Of a stretch of DNA of 64,000 bases, positions 1 to 12,694 are shown piece after piece (the stretch's first letter is position 1; the number at the start of each line of letters is the position of its first letter). The stretch is taken from NCBI GenBank assembly GCA_032718475.1, contig JAUCBJ010005019.1, forward strand, positions 1 through 64,000, written 5' to 3'. Origin of the DNA: Nemertoderma westbladi. Its lineage: Eukaryota > Xenacoelomorpha > Nemertodermatida > Nemertodermatidae. A program made the position numbers and the translations under genes. The notes beneath the pieces were generated by a model. That model had not been told where the DNA came from and did not search any database. It saw only the letters and a list, made by a program, of their open reading frames with translations.

Positions 1-1382
1 CACAATGATTTGATTGTGATTGCATTTGGATTTTATTTATAGCAGGGTGCATCGTCATAATACAAATTCGTATTTTATGGCCTTTTGAAGTGATAAAAAG
101 TTGTTCTCCCATGCAAGGATAAGAACAAGTAGAAAAAAACACCATACTACCGCCGCTTTGTGGCTGAAGTTCTTACACCAAAGCGAGTATAGTGTATACT
201 CACTCCCTTCCACTAATGTTATATTGCTCTATGCTGCAATCTAACTGGTGAGAAGACTGCATCTCTGGATGGCACATAAATAACATTGGTACACACTTTA
301 TACATTTTTTCAAGTATAATGAAGAGATCTCCGCTCCATCCAGACCCCGTACAGCATTGAAGGTGTTGTCTCATTAGACCCAAATGTTTGACAATTTAAT
401 GAAGCCACTTCCACTTTGCAGAACATGAGTTTGATGTGAGTCATGGTAGATACGGCGTTGTGGCCTCATAATTTTGATGACTATTCTCAAGATATAAATC
501 TATATTATATATATATATAATTAATTTGCAATGCAGCATGCTGATTACAGTTAGATGTATTAATACCATTGTTGTATTGCAACTGTCAATTCTTTTGTAA
601 TTTATTTAGAATCAATCAAGCTATCAGTTTCGGAACTTTTCTGTTGATCTATTTTGTTAATTAAGAAAATATGAAATCATCCCTGTATTCCTTCCATGTT
701 AGTTATAGGATACATACAGTCTGAGTCTGAGAAATATATTTCAGATACAATTATATCCACTGTCGTGCATTGGGATTACTTTGAACAAACGTGACATTCG
801 GAAAAATATCCCAGGGATAAAAATAATGGAATTATTTAGAGAATCTCAGCACGCATCATATTCCTATTACAATTAAAAACATTACGCCTTTAAAGACATT
901 AGGAAAGACCCAATATGCCGTAAAGCAATTCTAATTATGGTGTTCTATCAATGTCTAAGCAATACTAAAAATACATATATAATACACAAAACAATATATG
1001 ACGTCTCACTTGTGCGGATATCGCGGGCTACCAGAACCAACTTTATGTTCCTTAGTGACCTGAGATAATGGGGTAGCGATGGAGGATGTGGACCCAGAAG
1101 AATGTAAGCGGATACACAATACCTACTACCCATGAACCCATTCAAACGAATTGGTTGTAGAACTTCTATTATCCGCTTAGTGGAGTCCAAGATCAGTAGA
1201 GGGATTCATACTGGAAAATCCTCCTACTACTCTTATAATAGATATAGAGTTATAGACGAATCTATATCTAATAAGATATTGACGATATTTTTTTGCCTTA
1301 ATTTTTTACCATGTGGCAACTTTTGCTCATCGGTATAACAATTAAATCGTAAAATAGTAAAAAACGCACCACCCTACGGAGT
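1..1382. other. AT-rich stretch with no recognised gene
   Basis: I see only short, unconvincing open frames here (the longest about 80 codons, without recognisable domain or splice context) and a short TA microsatellite near 508-522. Nothing in this stretch supports a gene or a named repeat. Confidence 0.5.
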
Positions 1383-1567
1383 GGTCCTCACGGCGAAAAC
1401 AATGGGAAAGTGGAAACGGCTTTGTTCTAGTGTCAAGCTTGGGGAGGACGAATGAGTCACCTCCAATGTTATATAGTGTCTGGTTGGAGATGTGTACATT
1501 GTACTTGAGACAGATAACCTGACGTAGCATTCTTGTGAATGTGTTATCCGCAGAGATTTGGTGTCCC
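1383..1567 (-). mobile_element. LINE-A fragment (C-terminal RT region)
   Basis: The reverse complement is clearly related to the C-terminal coding part of the LINE-A copies at 43.5-44.5 kb and 50.9-51.8 kb. It shares the stretch encoding the -YNxHISNQTLYNIGG- peptide and the following -LDTRTK- region. It is truncated on both sides, has small insertions and deletions relative to the other copies, and is an old dead fragment. Confidence 0.8.
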
Positions 1568-2829
1568 CATCAGTTAGAATATGGGAAGAAGTCGTGTTGG
1601 GTTATAAAAGTGGTGGAGTTGTCGTTGGTGTGGAAATTGGGGAGTTTTGTTTGTCCTATTATTATTCCTACCATCAATAAATTAACTATCTAATTAGCAG
1701 CCACACTTTTAAAACGTTTGGCGGACTCCGATTGGGTTTTGCAGCCTAGTAGAGATGCACCGTAATTGACTGCCCCAAAACGGTCCCGGGGGTGAGGATC
1801 TGGACGTCTTTACTAATGGTCCAATTGTTGAGGCATTCTTATCGATTATATGTCTCCAACATTGAACCCTAAGTAAATTTTTTCAAAATAGCTCATTAGC
1901 TAAATTGGGAGCTGGATCCCATTCCTAAGGGGATTTCCATAGTTCTGCAATGCCATCAACAGACACAGTTTTATTACAAACTATTGACTGGGGGCATAAT
2001 CAACAAAACAAAACTACTGGACGATCGTCTACAGTAACATAGATATATATGTATATATATATATAAAAAATTGAGAATAGATTAAAAGCCTAAAATGAAA
2101 ACCCAGTAGTGTAATGTATTTCGATGCAACCATTGTTACGGACATACAGACATATCAAGATCTAAAGACTGTCAAAGAAGACGATTATAGGTTTGTAATT
2201 AATTTAAAACTTATAAGATATATATTTAGGAGGAAATCTAAGCGTATATAAAATACATGCTGGTTTAAAATAAATCTTGCCTCCCGAATAAATTAGTGCA
2301 TTACACCATAACGGGTTCCTTCACGGCTACTGCTAATGCTGCCACCTACATTATGAATTGTCCCATTGAGCTACATGTGGTCCATTGAATTAGGAATGCA
2401 AAGGATTACTACTGAGCGGAATTCATTTCTAGGTGCAATGATGTGTGGGAGGAGAAAGTGGAAATAGTTAATTGGGAAAGTAGTTTCCGGAACCTTTGAC
2501 TAGTATTATTTTGCAGCATTGCAGTACAGGTACTTATAATAATTTCATTGGATTAGATCATCAGTTATGATTGTACTACGCATTGCCTCTTCGTGAGATT
2601 GAAAGCCTTCTGTTGGTCCTGCAATTTTTCTTTCTGTGTATGATTTACTCTATAACATTTTTTTTTGTTTCTGAGGGTCCCCTTGATCCGTTTCAAGGTG
2701 ATCTTTAAGACAAATTTTGTTCTTGGCCTGAAACACTAATGTTTCACCCGATCCTAAATGGTAGAAATGCCTCTTTGAACCTTGTAGGTTTATCTACAAA
2801 GAAGCATTTTCCTCATGTTCCATCCGCAT
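1568..2829. other. Intergenic, no recognised feature
   Basis: No convincing ORF, domain or structured repeat was recognised. There is a TATATA microsatellite near 2041-2065. The last few hundred bases lead into a 5'-truncated LINE-A copy. Confidence 0.45.
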
Positions 2830-3868
2830 CTTCAGCATACTTTCATTATATGGGATTCCTGATGAAATTATTGCAGCAATAAGATCAGTATACGATGGTT
2901 CGACAACATTTGTGTCTACTGTTGACGGTGACACAGAACCATTTGAAGTGGTATGGGGCGTCCTCCAAGGAGACACACTTGCACCATTCTTGTTTATAAT
3001 TGTGGTTGACTATGTTCTTATGTCTATGACTATGTCCTTAGATCATCATAATGATGATGGGGTGATGATAACTCCACCTACTGGCTCCAGAAGTCGAGGA
3101 AATCCAGCCAAGTACCTAACTGATCTAGACTTTGCTGATGACTTAGGAGTACTCTCAGAATCACTTGAGGGAGCCCAACGGCTCCTCAGCTCATTAGAAC
3201 ATGCTGCTTCTAGTGTTGGTCTTTTTATTAACTCCAGAAAGACCAAAATTTTGACAGTTAACTTTGAAAGTCCTCAGCAAGTCTCTGATCAGATGAGCAT
3301 AAGCTCAAAGGATGGTATGCTTGAGCATGTGGACGACTTCTGTTACCTGGGATCATGGATCCGGAAGTCAGGTGAGGACCTTCGAATACGTAAGGGAAAG
3401 GCATGGGCAGCCTTGAATAGGTTTTCCAGGATTTGGAAGTCACCGAGAATTAATCGGAAACTTAAGGTCCGATTATTTAGAGCAGCAGTAGTTCCAGTAC
3501 TCCTCTATGGGAGTCCATGCTGGGCTCTAACTGCTGAGGACACCAAATCTCTGGATGGCACATTCACAAGAATTGCTACGCCGGGTTCATTGTGTCAAGT
3601 ACAATGCACACATCTCCAACCAGACACTATATAACATTGGAGGTGTCGCATTGGTTCCCCCAAGCTTGACACTAGAACAAAATCGCCTCCACTTTGCAGG
3701 ACATTGCTTTCGCCGTGAGGACCAGCCAGTGCATAATCTTGTACTTTGGCAGCCTCATGGAGTGAATAAGCATGGTGGACAGCACATGACTTTCTTGAGA
3801 CGCATCTTAAAGGACACCTGCCTTGAAGATGCGGATGATCTAGCAAATGTCACGGCTGATAGGGAGTT
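2830..3868 (+). mobile_element. LINE-A copy, 5'-truncated, RT core to near C-terminus
   Basis: Non-LTR retrotransposon remnant. The frame opening at 2912 reads about 240 residues with the RT signature -GVLQGDTLAPFLF-, then -LDFADDLGVLS- (FADD catalytic motif), -INSRKTK- and a downstream -CYLGSWIRKSGEDLR- segment. After a one-base shift near 3570 the frame at 3555 continues with -VKYNAHISNQTLYNIGG- and -HCFRREDQPVHNLVLWQPHGVNKHGG-. The endonuclease and the RT fingers are missing, so the 5' end is truncated. Similarity to the other copies stops near 3868, before the true 3' end with its TAG repeat, so the 3' end is also lost. The same protein is encoded by the copies at 22.5, 43.5 and 50.9 kb. 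The clade was not assigned. Confidence 0.9.
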
Positions 3869-5922
3869 TCCATACCTTACTGCTGTACCGGTCACATTAC
3901 GTAGGTTTTATCTATATTGTACTGCTCTTTTGTAGTTTGAATCCTATTTGGTCCCGACGATACCCCAACGGGGAGAAATATATTGACCGTTAATTTATAA
4001 CAACATTTTAAACTGGGCGATAAACCTCCTGCACCACCCCCCAACAATTATGGATCACTGCAACGCCTTCAAGTCGGCTTGTCACTACCTTTCAACTTTC
4101 TATGGTATGGCTGCTCACAATCTTATCTTCTTCATATTAACTATGACATGAGGGATATGGTGAACTCTTGTCGTTTCACCACAATCATTGAAGCTATGCT
4201 ATTGTATTATGCTTTCTGTGCTTATCTGCTGTGGCAGAGCTTAGTTAGTTATGATTTCAATGGTTGACACATTCATTTTTGTAAGTTTGGGATGCTAGAA
4301 AATACTAATACCGCCTATCCTACATACATGAGTTTCTATATGCCAATTATTGGTAGGGGCAAGACTGTTAAGTAAAATGAGCGGAAACATTAGGCAAATA
4401 TTACGCCGCCACAGCTATTTATAATGAAACTATTAACAACTGCAATGGCAAGTAAACTAACTTATGAAGTATGACTGACTTGCCCATAACAGAACCGAAA
4501 GAGAGAAGGAAGCAAGATACAATTAGCTCATCTCAGGGAGAGGTTAATTTCCTTCTACAAAATATTAAACTCGAATATTTTAATGACAAAATGCACTCAT
4601 TATTATTTAATTTCAGAGTAATCATTAGTGATTAACTTACTTTAATAATATAAGGCAACACCATATATACATCTTGATATAATCTACTGACTTCCTCTTC
4701 TCTCAACCATTACGCCTAACAGTCACAATTATTTATAACGCAACTGCCTCTTTATACAAATAGGTGACTGTTGATCAGTCACTCGATAAAGCACGCTAAA
4801 TTTGAAAAGTTAAAAAATGAAAGTATTGGGTTCGACCCCAGATCAAGTATTTTTGTTTAATCTTAAATTTAAAGTTTAGCAGTGTCGTTTACAGACAGCT
4901 TACTAGATTTTCTATAGTATATCTTGTATTTTGAATCTACTGTAATCAATTTCCTCTTTGAGTTACAAACAACATAATAAGGTATGGAATTATGGGGGGT
5001 GGAGTTGGGGCAGTACTTTTTCCGGTTAGAGTCCAATTAGCAAAATATATGTTGGATTATTTTAATGAGGCTGGATGATGTTGCTTACAATACCGTTTTC
5101 CGGCTATTATATTTTGCAGGGTGAGAACGTGCTACTAAAGGATTTTAGAAATTACTTATTATATGTTTTACATCGGTTCTCATCATTAGTTTTGAAAAAT
5201 CTATATGTCGCATCTACAATGATACTTTATTAAGCTCGATTGGATTAAATCGAAATTTATGGGTTTTTTGCACATCTATACAATAATACCTACGTAATGT
5301 TTATTTATAATTAGCTAAATTGTATATTATTATTATTATTAATGCATTATTGAAAAAACAAGTGGAAATATAATGGATTCGACTGCTCGGTGCCTCAACA
5401 ATTAAATATATTGCATATGTTTATTTTAAAAAATATTATTTATGTTTAACTAACTATTTTAATTTTGGGAACATCCATTTTTGTTATTTAAACGTAAATT
5501 GTATTAATTTACAATAAGAGATATATAGAAACATCCAGCAATAATACATAACTATTATTATACAAAATCTTATATATAAGTTATAACTTGTGCTCTGCCT
5601 GCATCAAGTTTTTACAATGTTTGATATGATATAGATCTTACTGTTTGATTTTGTTTCTACAAAGACCTCAACTTCCACATTTATTTCGAAAATCGCATGA
5701 CCTGCATATACAATGCAACAAACTACTAAAGTTAAATTATGAGAGAATCTTTTAGCCACTCTGTTACATTTATGTAATTATACTTTTAGTATTTGTACTA
5801 ACAGGTTGTCTTGGACAGCCTTTGACTGACGCTTATTAATTAACGTAACTATCAGTACTCTCTTTTGTACTGCCTTTGGTGTCACTTTTCGAAGCACGCT
5901 AAAGTATTGTTAATAAAAGAAA
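3869..5922. other. Intergenic, AT-rich, one weak tRNA-like segment
   Basis: No gene is seen. Near 4765-4850 a segment has an A-box-like stretch (gatcagtcactcgata) and a good B-box-like ggttcgacccc; this may be the degraded head of a tRNA-derived SINE, but no tRNA cloverleaf is convincing. The rest is AT-rich with short ATT and TA runs. Confidence 0.4.
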
Positions 5923-6171
5923 GATATTATCTTATCTTATCTAAAGGAATGCCTGTTCACCACCATGGGTGATCTGATCTTCCACTCTGTTTCCCAAGTT
6001 GCCTTGGTTCCCATTTATCGACCAGTGAAGGATGAAAGCCAGGGTTGGGGCTAGGCTGCAGCATGTAAAGCTCTCTCTGTGCCCAAACAGTGCTGCCCCA
6101 TCTATGGATCGAACCAGGGCTTCCTAATTGGAACCCAGGAATGTCACCACTAGACCAATGTAGCTTGGTCT
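5923..6171 (-). mobile_element. tRNA-derived SINE with GATAA-type tail
   Basis: Read on the minus strand, the element starts near 6170 with a tRNA-like head. It has an A box (tggtctagtggtgac) followed about 40 bp later by a B box (ggttcgatcc), then a body of about 170 bp and a tail of repeated agataa at 5923-5942. The internal polymerase III promoter boxes and the short repeat tail are standard SINE features. It differs from the SINE family at 59.8 and 62.0 kb. Confidence 0.75.
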
Positions 6172-8266
6172 ATTAAACTTAAATTATAACCAAAATGTAA
6201 TGAAATTAACATACTGTAATGTTGCATTACATCTGTAACTTATTAAGTGAATGAAAACTCAGAGAAAGTTGATATGGACAAAAAGTCAAATATTGAAATA
6301 CTATCTTTAGTTGTAGGTCAATGTCAACCTTAATACATTGGATATATCTCAGTCAACTGTCCAACCGAATTTGTTTTAATGGTGTTAATAAGGAACGTAT
6401 GTATGTATGACTTGACAGGTAGGGCGAAGTGATTCAGTTTGGCGGTAGTTATTCAAACCCAGTGCAATTCAGCGTAGTTGTGGGGGAATAGTTGGAATGA
6501 GGACTGCTGTCAATCTCTAAGACACACTGACTCTGGCATTTATTCCGCCAGAACCTATTAATTCGGCGGTGCTATCAGACAAAATGATTGCAGTATGCCG
6601 ACCGAGTACTCCTCCAGGACACGCACACTATTTAAGCAGAAACACAACGTATTATCAGGAATTCACAATGAAACTGAATGTTTAAAATTAGGAAAGCAAC
6701 AGCCTCTAAAAGGTTGCGCCATTATCAGTCGACTGGGCGACTTTTACGGGTTGACTGTGTCCATTGTAACCTAGGCTACCTATATAAGTTTGATTTACGG
6801 TGTCAAGATGCGACAATCGCAACTTGTTCAACCACGGAATGCTATAGAGAATATAGGATGCTATATATATATCTCTATATAGCATTCCATGTTAAAACAG
6901 AAAATATTTTACAATCCGGAGTTTAGCAGGTGTAATATTCACTATGAAATTTGGATAAGTTCACTGCTGACTGTAGAGGCTTACCCAGCTGAACACGACA
7001 TAAAGCATTCACTCAAACCACCCAACTTTTATTAGGTTACGTATATTATATAACAATGCAACACTGCACGCGTAGGGGGCCCTTGAGATTTACATACATA
7101 TAAAATTCAAGTTTTCATATAAACACATTCAATAACAGTATAAATTATAGTACGGTAAGTAAAGGAAATGCTGTCATAAAAATAGCAACTTAGGTAATAA
7201 TCTGAAAGTTATAAAATCTGGCAGGTCACACACATTAAGGACCCTGGAAACTAATACTAATAAGTATAGTAGTAAGCCAGCGAAGAGAGAACAGCTGAAA
7301 TCAAACACCGGCCGCGCTCCAAGTGCATGCATGTCTGAGAGTATGAAGCCATAATTATTTTTTTCGGACTCACATTGTTTATTATTGATTCCTAATATCA
7401 ATATAGTCTGAAGTAGCCCGGTTAGGGCGATAACGTTCGCTACAATAACAGTGTTTTCTGTTTTCATACAGCCAGCATAGACCCCAACACTTGCCCTAAA
7501 TCTGTTTGTAATTTATATTAATTATCGATTCTGTCCGATGCATAGACATTTGGAACACTATGCCCCGTATAATAATAAGCGTTCCCTTATGGTTCGCAGT
7601 TATTCAGACTCGCCCCACAACTAAATACAAGTCATTTAATTCCATCTAAATTCAATGCTAATAATCCAGATGTGAACATGCGAAAGCTGTTCACTAATAC
7701 AAGTCAGCCTAATTTAATTATAGTGGTAATTATTTCAGGAGTTCTGGCTGCTATATTCAACATCTGACCCACGGTAATAAAGGCAATGCATTCCTTAATG
7801 CAATCAGATGATCGGTATCACATGTTGCATTCATGGTGCTTAAGTTCATTACCTACTTAATTGCATTTCATCTCAGTCCTACCAGGTTATATGGCAATGC
7901 GAAAATGCAAATAAGCGACTCCATTTGAAATTTTGTTCACCCTTGGAATAGTTGAACTCAAGGGCGATGCTTGATTGTCTGTATTCGATCCTTGGCAGAT
8001 GTGTGGGTGTGAGGAGGGGGATTGGGGGGGGGGGGGGGGGGGGGGGTGCATCTGCACATTAGATACAATACGACATACGGAAGTTATGCTGTACTTTTCC
8101 GGATGCATTTTCTCTAGGCCACTCCTACAACAGTAGAATAGTGACCCATAGTATTACTGTTCGCCGAGATGGCTTGCTCCGAAGACCCCCACACATGTAT
8201 GTATAATATTATACTTTCACAACTTAAATCATTAATTATATATTGCATTATTATTATTTATTACAG
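6172..8266. other. Intergenic or 5' intron of the GPCR gene; hairpin and poly(G) tract
   Basis: No exon for the missing TM1-TM2 part of the downstream GPCR was recognised. The stretch holds an imperfect inverted repeat at 6837-6895 (ggaatgctatagaga against tctctatatagcattcc) and a run of 23 G at 8024-8046. If the first GPCR exon lies further upstream, all of this is intron. Confidence 0.4.
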
Positions 8267-8396
8267 GTCTACCCAATTTTGTGGAGCATTTTGATGTTAT
8301 TGGAAATTGGGCATTTGGTGAAGTGATGTGTTTAACATTGGTAACGTTGCAGAATCTTGGCATAAATGCGAGTTCGCTCAGCATTACTGCGTTTAG
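8267..8396 (+). CDS. TRHR: TRH receptor-like GPCR, exon covering ECL1-TM3
   Basis: First recognised exon of a class A (rhodopsin-like) G-protein-coupled receptor closest to thyrotropin-releasing hormone receptors: a plasma-membrane receptor for a TRH-type neuropeptide, in vertebrates coupled to Gq/phospholipase C. The exon begins after ttacag and ends at gtaagt. The first two bases complete a codon from an upstream exon. It encodes -LPNFVEHF-, then -NWAFGEVMCLTLVTLQNLGI- and -NASSLSITAF-. The cysteine (visible residue 21) fits the conserved TM3 disulphide cysteine, and -LGINASS-SITAF- is characteristic of TRHR. Joined with the next exons it keeps one open frame of 332 residues to the stop codon. 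The N-terminus, TM1 and TM2 were not found in the window. Confidence 0.88.
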
Positions 8397-9033
8397 GTAA
8401 GTCGGTCAATGAATGCTATAATTTTTGGGGGTGGTTACAAAACAAACACCCAAGAACCTATGTACAAACAAATAGGTAAAGTCGCGTTAGCTCCCAAAGA
8501 GCGTTAGGTCCAATTGCCATTTAAAGGAGCAGGTTAGTAAAGGAGTAGGTTACAGAGGCATGTTTGGGGAACCAAAACAATAAACGAAAGTTAACACATG
8601 TGTTTTGTACAGGTCTTTAGTCTTTGGGTCGTTGGTTTGTACTCACCCAATTTTTTGGTGTATTTATATATTTGTTACATTATTTTATTTTACTGTATAA
8701 GCGTTCTGGTGACAAATCCTACAACTTTGAATTGTTATGGCCTAGGTCGGAATTTACTTCTAGAAAACCTCTTGAGCCTTCTCCATTTTTTTTAGATAGG
8801 AGGGGGGCCTTTAACTTTTCATGCACATCAATATTTATTTTAATGTTCATAAAGAGGAGAAGAAATAAAGAGTTAAAATTATAAAAATATTGTGTAATAT
8901 TTTATTCATTAGTATATCAGCAGGTAGTATTGGATCTCATTTTTGTTTTTAAGTTTTTATTTATTATGTTTATTATTGTTTGATATTTGAAAGTTTATTT
9001 ACTCTCTTGTATCTACTGTATTTGCCTTTTTAG

Positions 9034-9463
9034 TGCGGAGCGCTATATCGCTATAATACATCCGATGAAGGCCCAAACACTGTGCACAGTTTCCCGGGCT
9101 ATTAAAATAATCGCGAGTCTCTGGATCTTCACGTTGCTCTACAGCTCCGTGTGGTTCTTCCTGATGTCTCACACCTCAGAAACCATGGACGATGGGACGG
9201 TCATATACATCTGTGACACCAACAAATTCTCTCAACTCACCTACAGCGCCATCTACCTCAGCGACATCTTGGTCTACTATGTGATTCCCTTGATTCTATC
9301 CGCAATCATGTATGTTCGCATCGCGAAAACACTGTTTAAATCACAGACCAACCTGCGGAGAAGCACTACCACTAGACGAGGATCACGCCGAGTATCTCAT
9401 AATGGAAGCATCATAGGCAAACATGACCGTCAGAAAGATTCGACACTTTCCTCCAGAGTTCAG
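9034..9463 (+). CDS. TRHR: TRH receptor-like GPCR, exon covering TM3 end to ICL3
   Basis: Starts after a pyrimidine-rich tract and tag, and ends at caggtctgt in phase 0. The junction with the previous exon restores serine in -SITAFS/AERY-, giving the TM3 E-R-Y motif (DRY equivalent, visible residues 45-47). It continues with -IAIIHPMKAQTLCTVSRA- (ICL2, nearly the TRHR sequence), TM4 (-SLWIFTLLYSSVWFFL-), ECL2 with its conserved cysteine (-VIYICD-), TM5 (-YYVIPLILSAIMY-) and an ICL3 rich in R, S and T (-TTTRRGSRRVS-) that offers possible kinase sites. The assignment rests on similarity to vertebrate TRHR known to me, not on a search. Confidence 0.93.
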
Positions 9464-10281
9464 GTCTGTTCACAGTTCATCAATAATAAAGATGTTAGGG
9501 TTTTGAATTAGGGTTGAGTAGAAGATATCAAAGGAATTAAAAATTTCAGTCTTAATTTTCCTCAGTGGGTGCAAAATATCATGCTAAACTATAAACTACT
9601 TTGACCTATTATGTTTTATCCGTTTTATTATGTTTTATCTTAGTATACTGTAAATTCAAAACAACGGGTACAAAGCTGAACAGGTCGGCTGACAATAACT
9701 TTGACCGGGTTGAATAATTACTTAAAGGTTTGAGGAAGTAGTTGTTTCGATCCTAAGATAAGCTAAAATTGGGGGAAAATAAGAAAACACATTACAACTG
9801 TGCAGAACATCTGATGCAATATACGAGTAGGTTAATTAGATTACATAGTAAATGATATGGAAAAATGCCCGTTTTTTCCCTGAGGCAATAACCAGAATGA
9901 CATTCCCTCTAAACAGTTCTTTAAGGTTTACCACATTCATTCTGAACGTTGCAGGCAATGGAGGTGTAGGCATAATATATAAGAGCTGAGTGTGCTCAAT
10001 TTAAACCGAAAACAGTTTTATTTTTCGAGACAGGGGGAATCTGGACGCAATTACCATCTGGTGAATTAAATTTCTCGTCTATGGGAAATGTAACTCAAGA
10101 GTTTCAAGGATAGACCTCCAGTAAATTTACCAATTTAATATTATTAACCATTCAGCACTCAATTCAGCATTGCTAGTCTGTTGGAAGGAATTGACTAAGA
10201 TTACCCGTTAAACACAATGGATTACCCAATCGCATCAAACACCATCACGCTAATTACCAAGATATTCAAAAGTATAAATAT

Positions 10282-10465
10282 ATGAGACTATGGAACTCAA
10301 TAGTCTTTATAGCCAATGAGCTGCAGACATCGCTCCATATTAGCACTACTAATGAGGTGCATTGCCATAGTCATAGATACCCAGCAGAAGATTTCAGTGA
10401 TCTCCATCTTGCTGATGATCTCGGTTTTCTCTCACTGAGGGATCGCAAAAGCTGTTATCTAACTT
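10282..10465 (+). mobile_element. Possible degraded reverse-transcriptase relic
   Basis: A 61-codon frame includes -FSDLHLADDLGFLS-, which looks like the catalytic (Y/F)ADD block of a non-LTR reverse transcriptase with a change at its first position. LINE-A has -LDFADDLGVLS- at the same place. The flanks carry nothing else recognisable, so this is a suggestion only. Confidence 0.35.
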
Positions 10466-11059
10466 AACGGGGGCTCCACAACATATCCTGTAATATAGAC
10501 TTAAATCAGTGGTTGCCGCCATGACATCTATAATGTACGTATGTGCCAGAATTTTGGACTAAGTTTCCACTACGTTTATGGAATCAATCCTGGTTGCCAA
10601 ACACAGGTCGATATGATTATGTGGAATCAGAGTTGCGGTGCTTCATCATAGGCTAGAAAATGCATCTTTCCACCGACAGTCTCATATAAATCGCCTTGGA
10701 TTCAAGTTGCAGGTTATGATTAATTACCTACAAACGTTTGTAGCTAGCCATCTGTGGATCCATATTTTTTATCATTGTCTATAAGAGCCATACTTCTTAA
10801 CACCTAATTAGATATTTCCTTCCTGCCTCCTTCCTGCCTTCCTTGGTCCACCTTAACTTTTTTCACTTTTACCTATATTACTTAGGTTGTGTAGGCGGCC
10901 TATGTACACAACCTACTTAGATTAAGGAGGTTGTGTATTTTATCCAAAGTACATTATCTGCGTGCTACTTTTGCGCTATTGGTATTGCTAGTGTAATTTG
11001 GCCATAATAATTGAACGTGGTTGTCTACGTAATTTTATAGTTAAGTATAAAACACGTTC

Positions 11060-11345
11060 GTGGGGCGTCGCGTAGCACGCGAACACTGGCAAAAATTGGC
11101 AAAACAGTCAATTTGATCTGGAGTCAAAAGTTCGATAGGTATTTGCCCGTAACTTTAAAAAATATTGGAACTTTTTCTCCACTATGCCCATACATAATTT
11201 AGTTGAAAATGGTTAAAATTTTCAAAAGTTATTTAAGAATGAATTTTTCATTACATACAGACAGACAGACGGACATGATATTTGTCCCTATTTATTAATT
11301 ATAATTGAGCGCCAAGGCTCCTCCTGACTGCGTGGCACGCCCCAC
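11060..11345. mobile_element. MITE-like segment with short imperfect TIRs
   Basis: Left end gtggggcgtcgcgtagcac, right end (reverse complement) gtggggcgtgccacgc; the outer nine bases are identical. The interior has acagacagacagacgg, a motif also seen in the repeats at 30.5 and 61.45 kb. No clear target-site duplication was found, so element status is tentative. Confidence 0.35.
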
Positions 11346-12509
11346 ATTTGTACATTTAATGTAAAGTTCAAAATCGATGGTGCCCTACTGAAGTTTTTTT
11401 AACTGTGTTGTATGGACGTCCAGAAAGGGAAAGCTGGAATAATAATTATCCATCCTGTGGTATTTCCGATGGTGGGATTGCAACCACCGTTCAAATAAAC
11501 TACAGTAAGCCCACTGAGATACCGGTACAGGCCTATATTATAGTCATTTGATGCAGATTGTCAGTTATTGTTTAGCACTGTACCGTAGCAGTGTAGTTTC
11601 TTGCCGAGTTAATAACATTAAGTTCGAAAAAGCCCTGTAGTCTGAAATATTATATTGATATCTTCATTGGTTACACGTCAAAGTCGTTATTCCAATTGCG
11701 GATCCCTCTAAAATAACCTTTCCCAATCGTAACAAATAACATGGGGAAGTTTATATTAAATGTCAGATTGTTAATGAGTTCTGCCGCCGATTCAACCTAC
11801 GTCATTATAAAGCAGCAAGTTTGTTGGGGAAAATGGTTATTCATTGGATTTAATTTTTTAATATGTTATGGCATTGTCCACTCTCCACCATCCATATATA
11901 ATTTAAGGAGACTAAAGCGATATGAAATTGTAGCCGCACTAATTCCTTTGTTTGAATCTTTCCTGACATTTTCTGTCCACCTTTAATGTTCTGGTAATAA
12001 TTACACACAAGCAACCATCAATAAAACTCGCATACAATTCATTCTCATTCAATAATTTAGAATGACCGTCTGAGCCTTCTTTTCAATGCCTTGAAGTAAG
12101 TTATTAAATTATATTGATTTGTAGACTGGATGTTGAAAACATCAATATTTTCAAGCTATAAAACAGTCTTCCAATAATTAGAGGTTATAGGATAGCATTT
12201 GCCGGAGTAAGGCAAAGATTTTGAACATTTCTCAAGTCGCCGACAAGTCTCATCCGTTGCATCTGAAGGGTGCTACTGTGTTTTCATCTATAATCCGCAA
12301 TTGAACAATTTCTTACATGCGATTTCCATACACCTGGTAGTTTATATATTTAGACCATGCCTTATCATCGGTTGGTCTTTCGTTAGTATTTTATACACAG
12401 TAGTAAAGATAAATAGGGCCTAACTAATTAAGGATAAAAATGAAATTTACAGTATGTAGGCCAAGGTCATATTCTTAGAAATATAAAATCAAGTTGAATA
12501 TCTTTGCAG

Positions 12510-12694
12510 GTAATAAAGATGCTGGCTGTTGTTGTAGCTATATTTGGTCTGCTGTGGCTCCCCTATAGACTACTGGTAGTCTACAACTGCTTCTCACAGA
12601 CCCTCTTCTTGGATATGTGGTTCGTCTTATTCTGCAGAATTCTCGTTTACCTGAACTGTGCAATAAACCCTATATTATACAACCTTATGTCGAG
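12510..12694 (+). CDS. TRHR: TRH receptor-like GPCR, exon covering TM6-TM7
   Basis: Acceptor tttgcag, donor gtaggt. It encodes [20 protein letters not shown] (TM6, with LWLP where most receptors have CWxP), then -LLVVYN-, and TM7 ending in [14 protein letters not shown] with the NPxxY motif. The -QV-KMLAVVV- junction across the preceding intron closely matches vertebrate TRHR. The exon is 185 bp and ends two bases into a serine codon. Confidence 0.93.

Larger units (their letters stand above)
9464..12509 (+). other. GPCR intron 2 (between ICL3 and TM6 exons)
   Basis: A 3.05-kb intron with donor gtctgt and acceptor tttgcag. It holds a possible RT relic at 10282-10465 and a MITE-like segment at 11060-11345. 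An 81-codon open frame at 11741-11986 shows no recognisable domain and is not treated as a gene. Confidence 0.8.

Noticed and set aside
4763-4860. tRNA gene suggested by ggttcgacccc and an A-box-like stretch
   Set aside because: No acceptor stem or anticodon arm can be folded convincingly; at best a degraded SINE head.
7174-7467. 97-codon minus-strand frame with a hydrophobic N-terminus
   Set aside because: No family resemblance, AT-rich context, and no supporting splice or neighbour evidence; it is not the missing TM1-TM2 part of the GPCR, which must be on the plus strand.
8598-8884. Overlapping hydrophobic frames in GPCR intron 1
   Set aside because: T-rich intronic sequence gives hydrophobic translations; no domain, and the frames lie between two well-supported exons.
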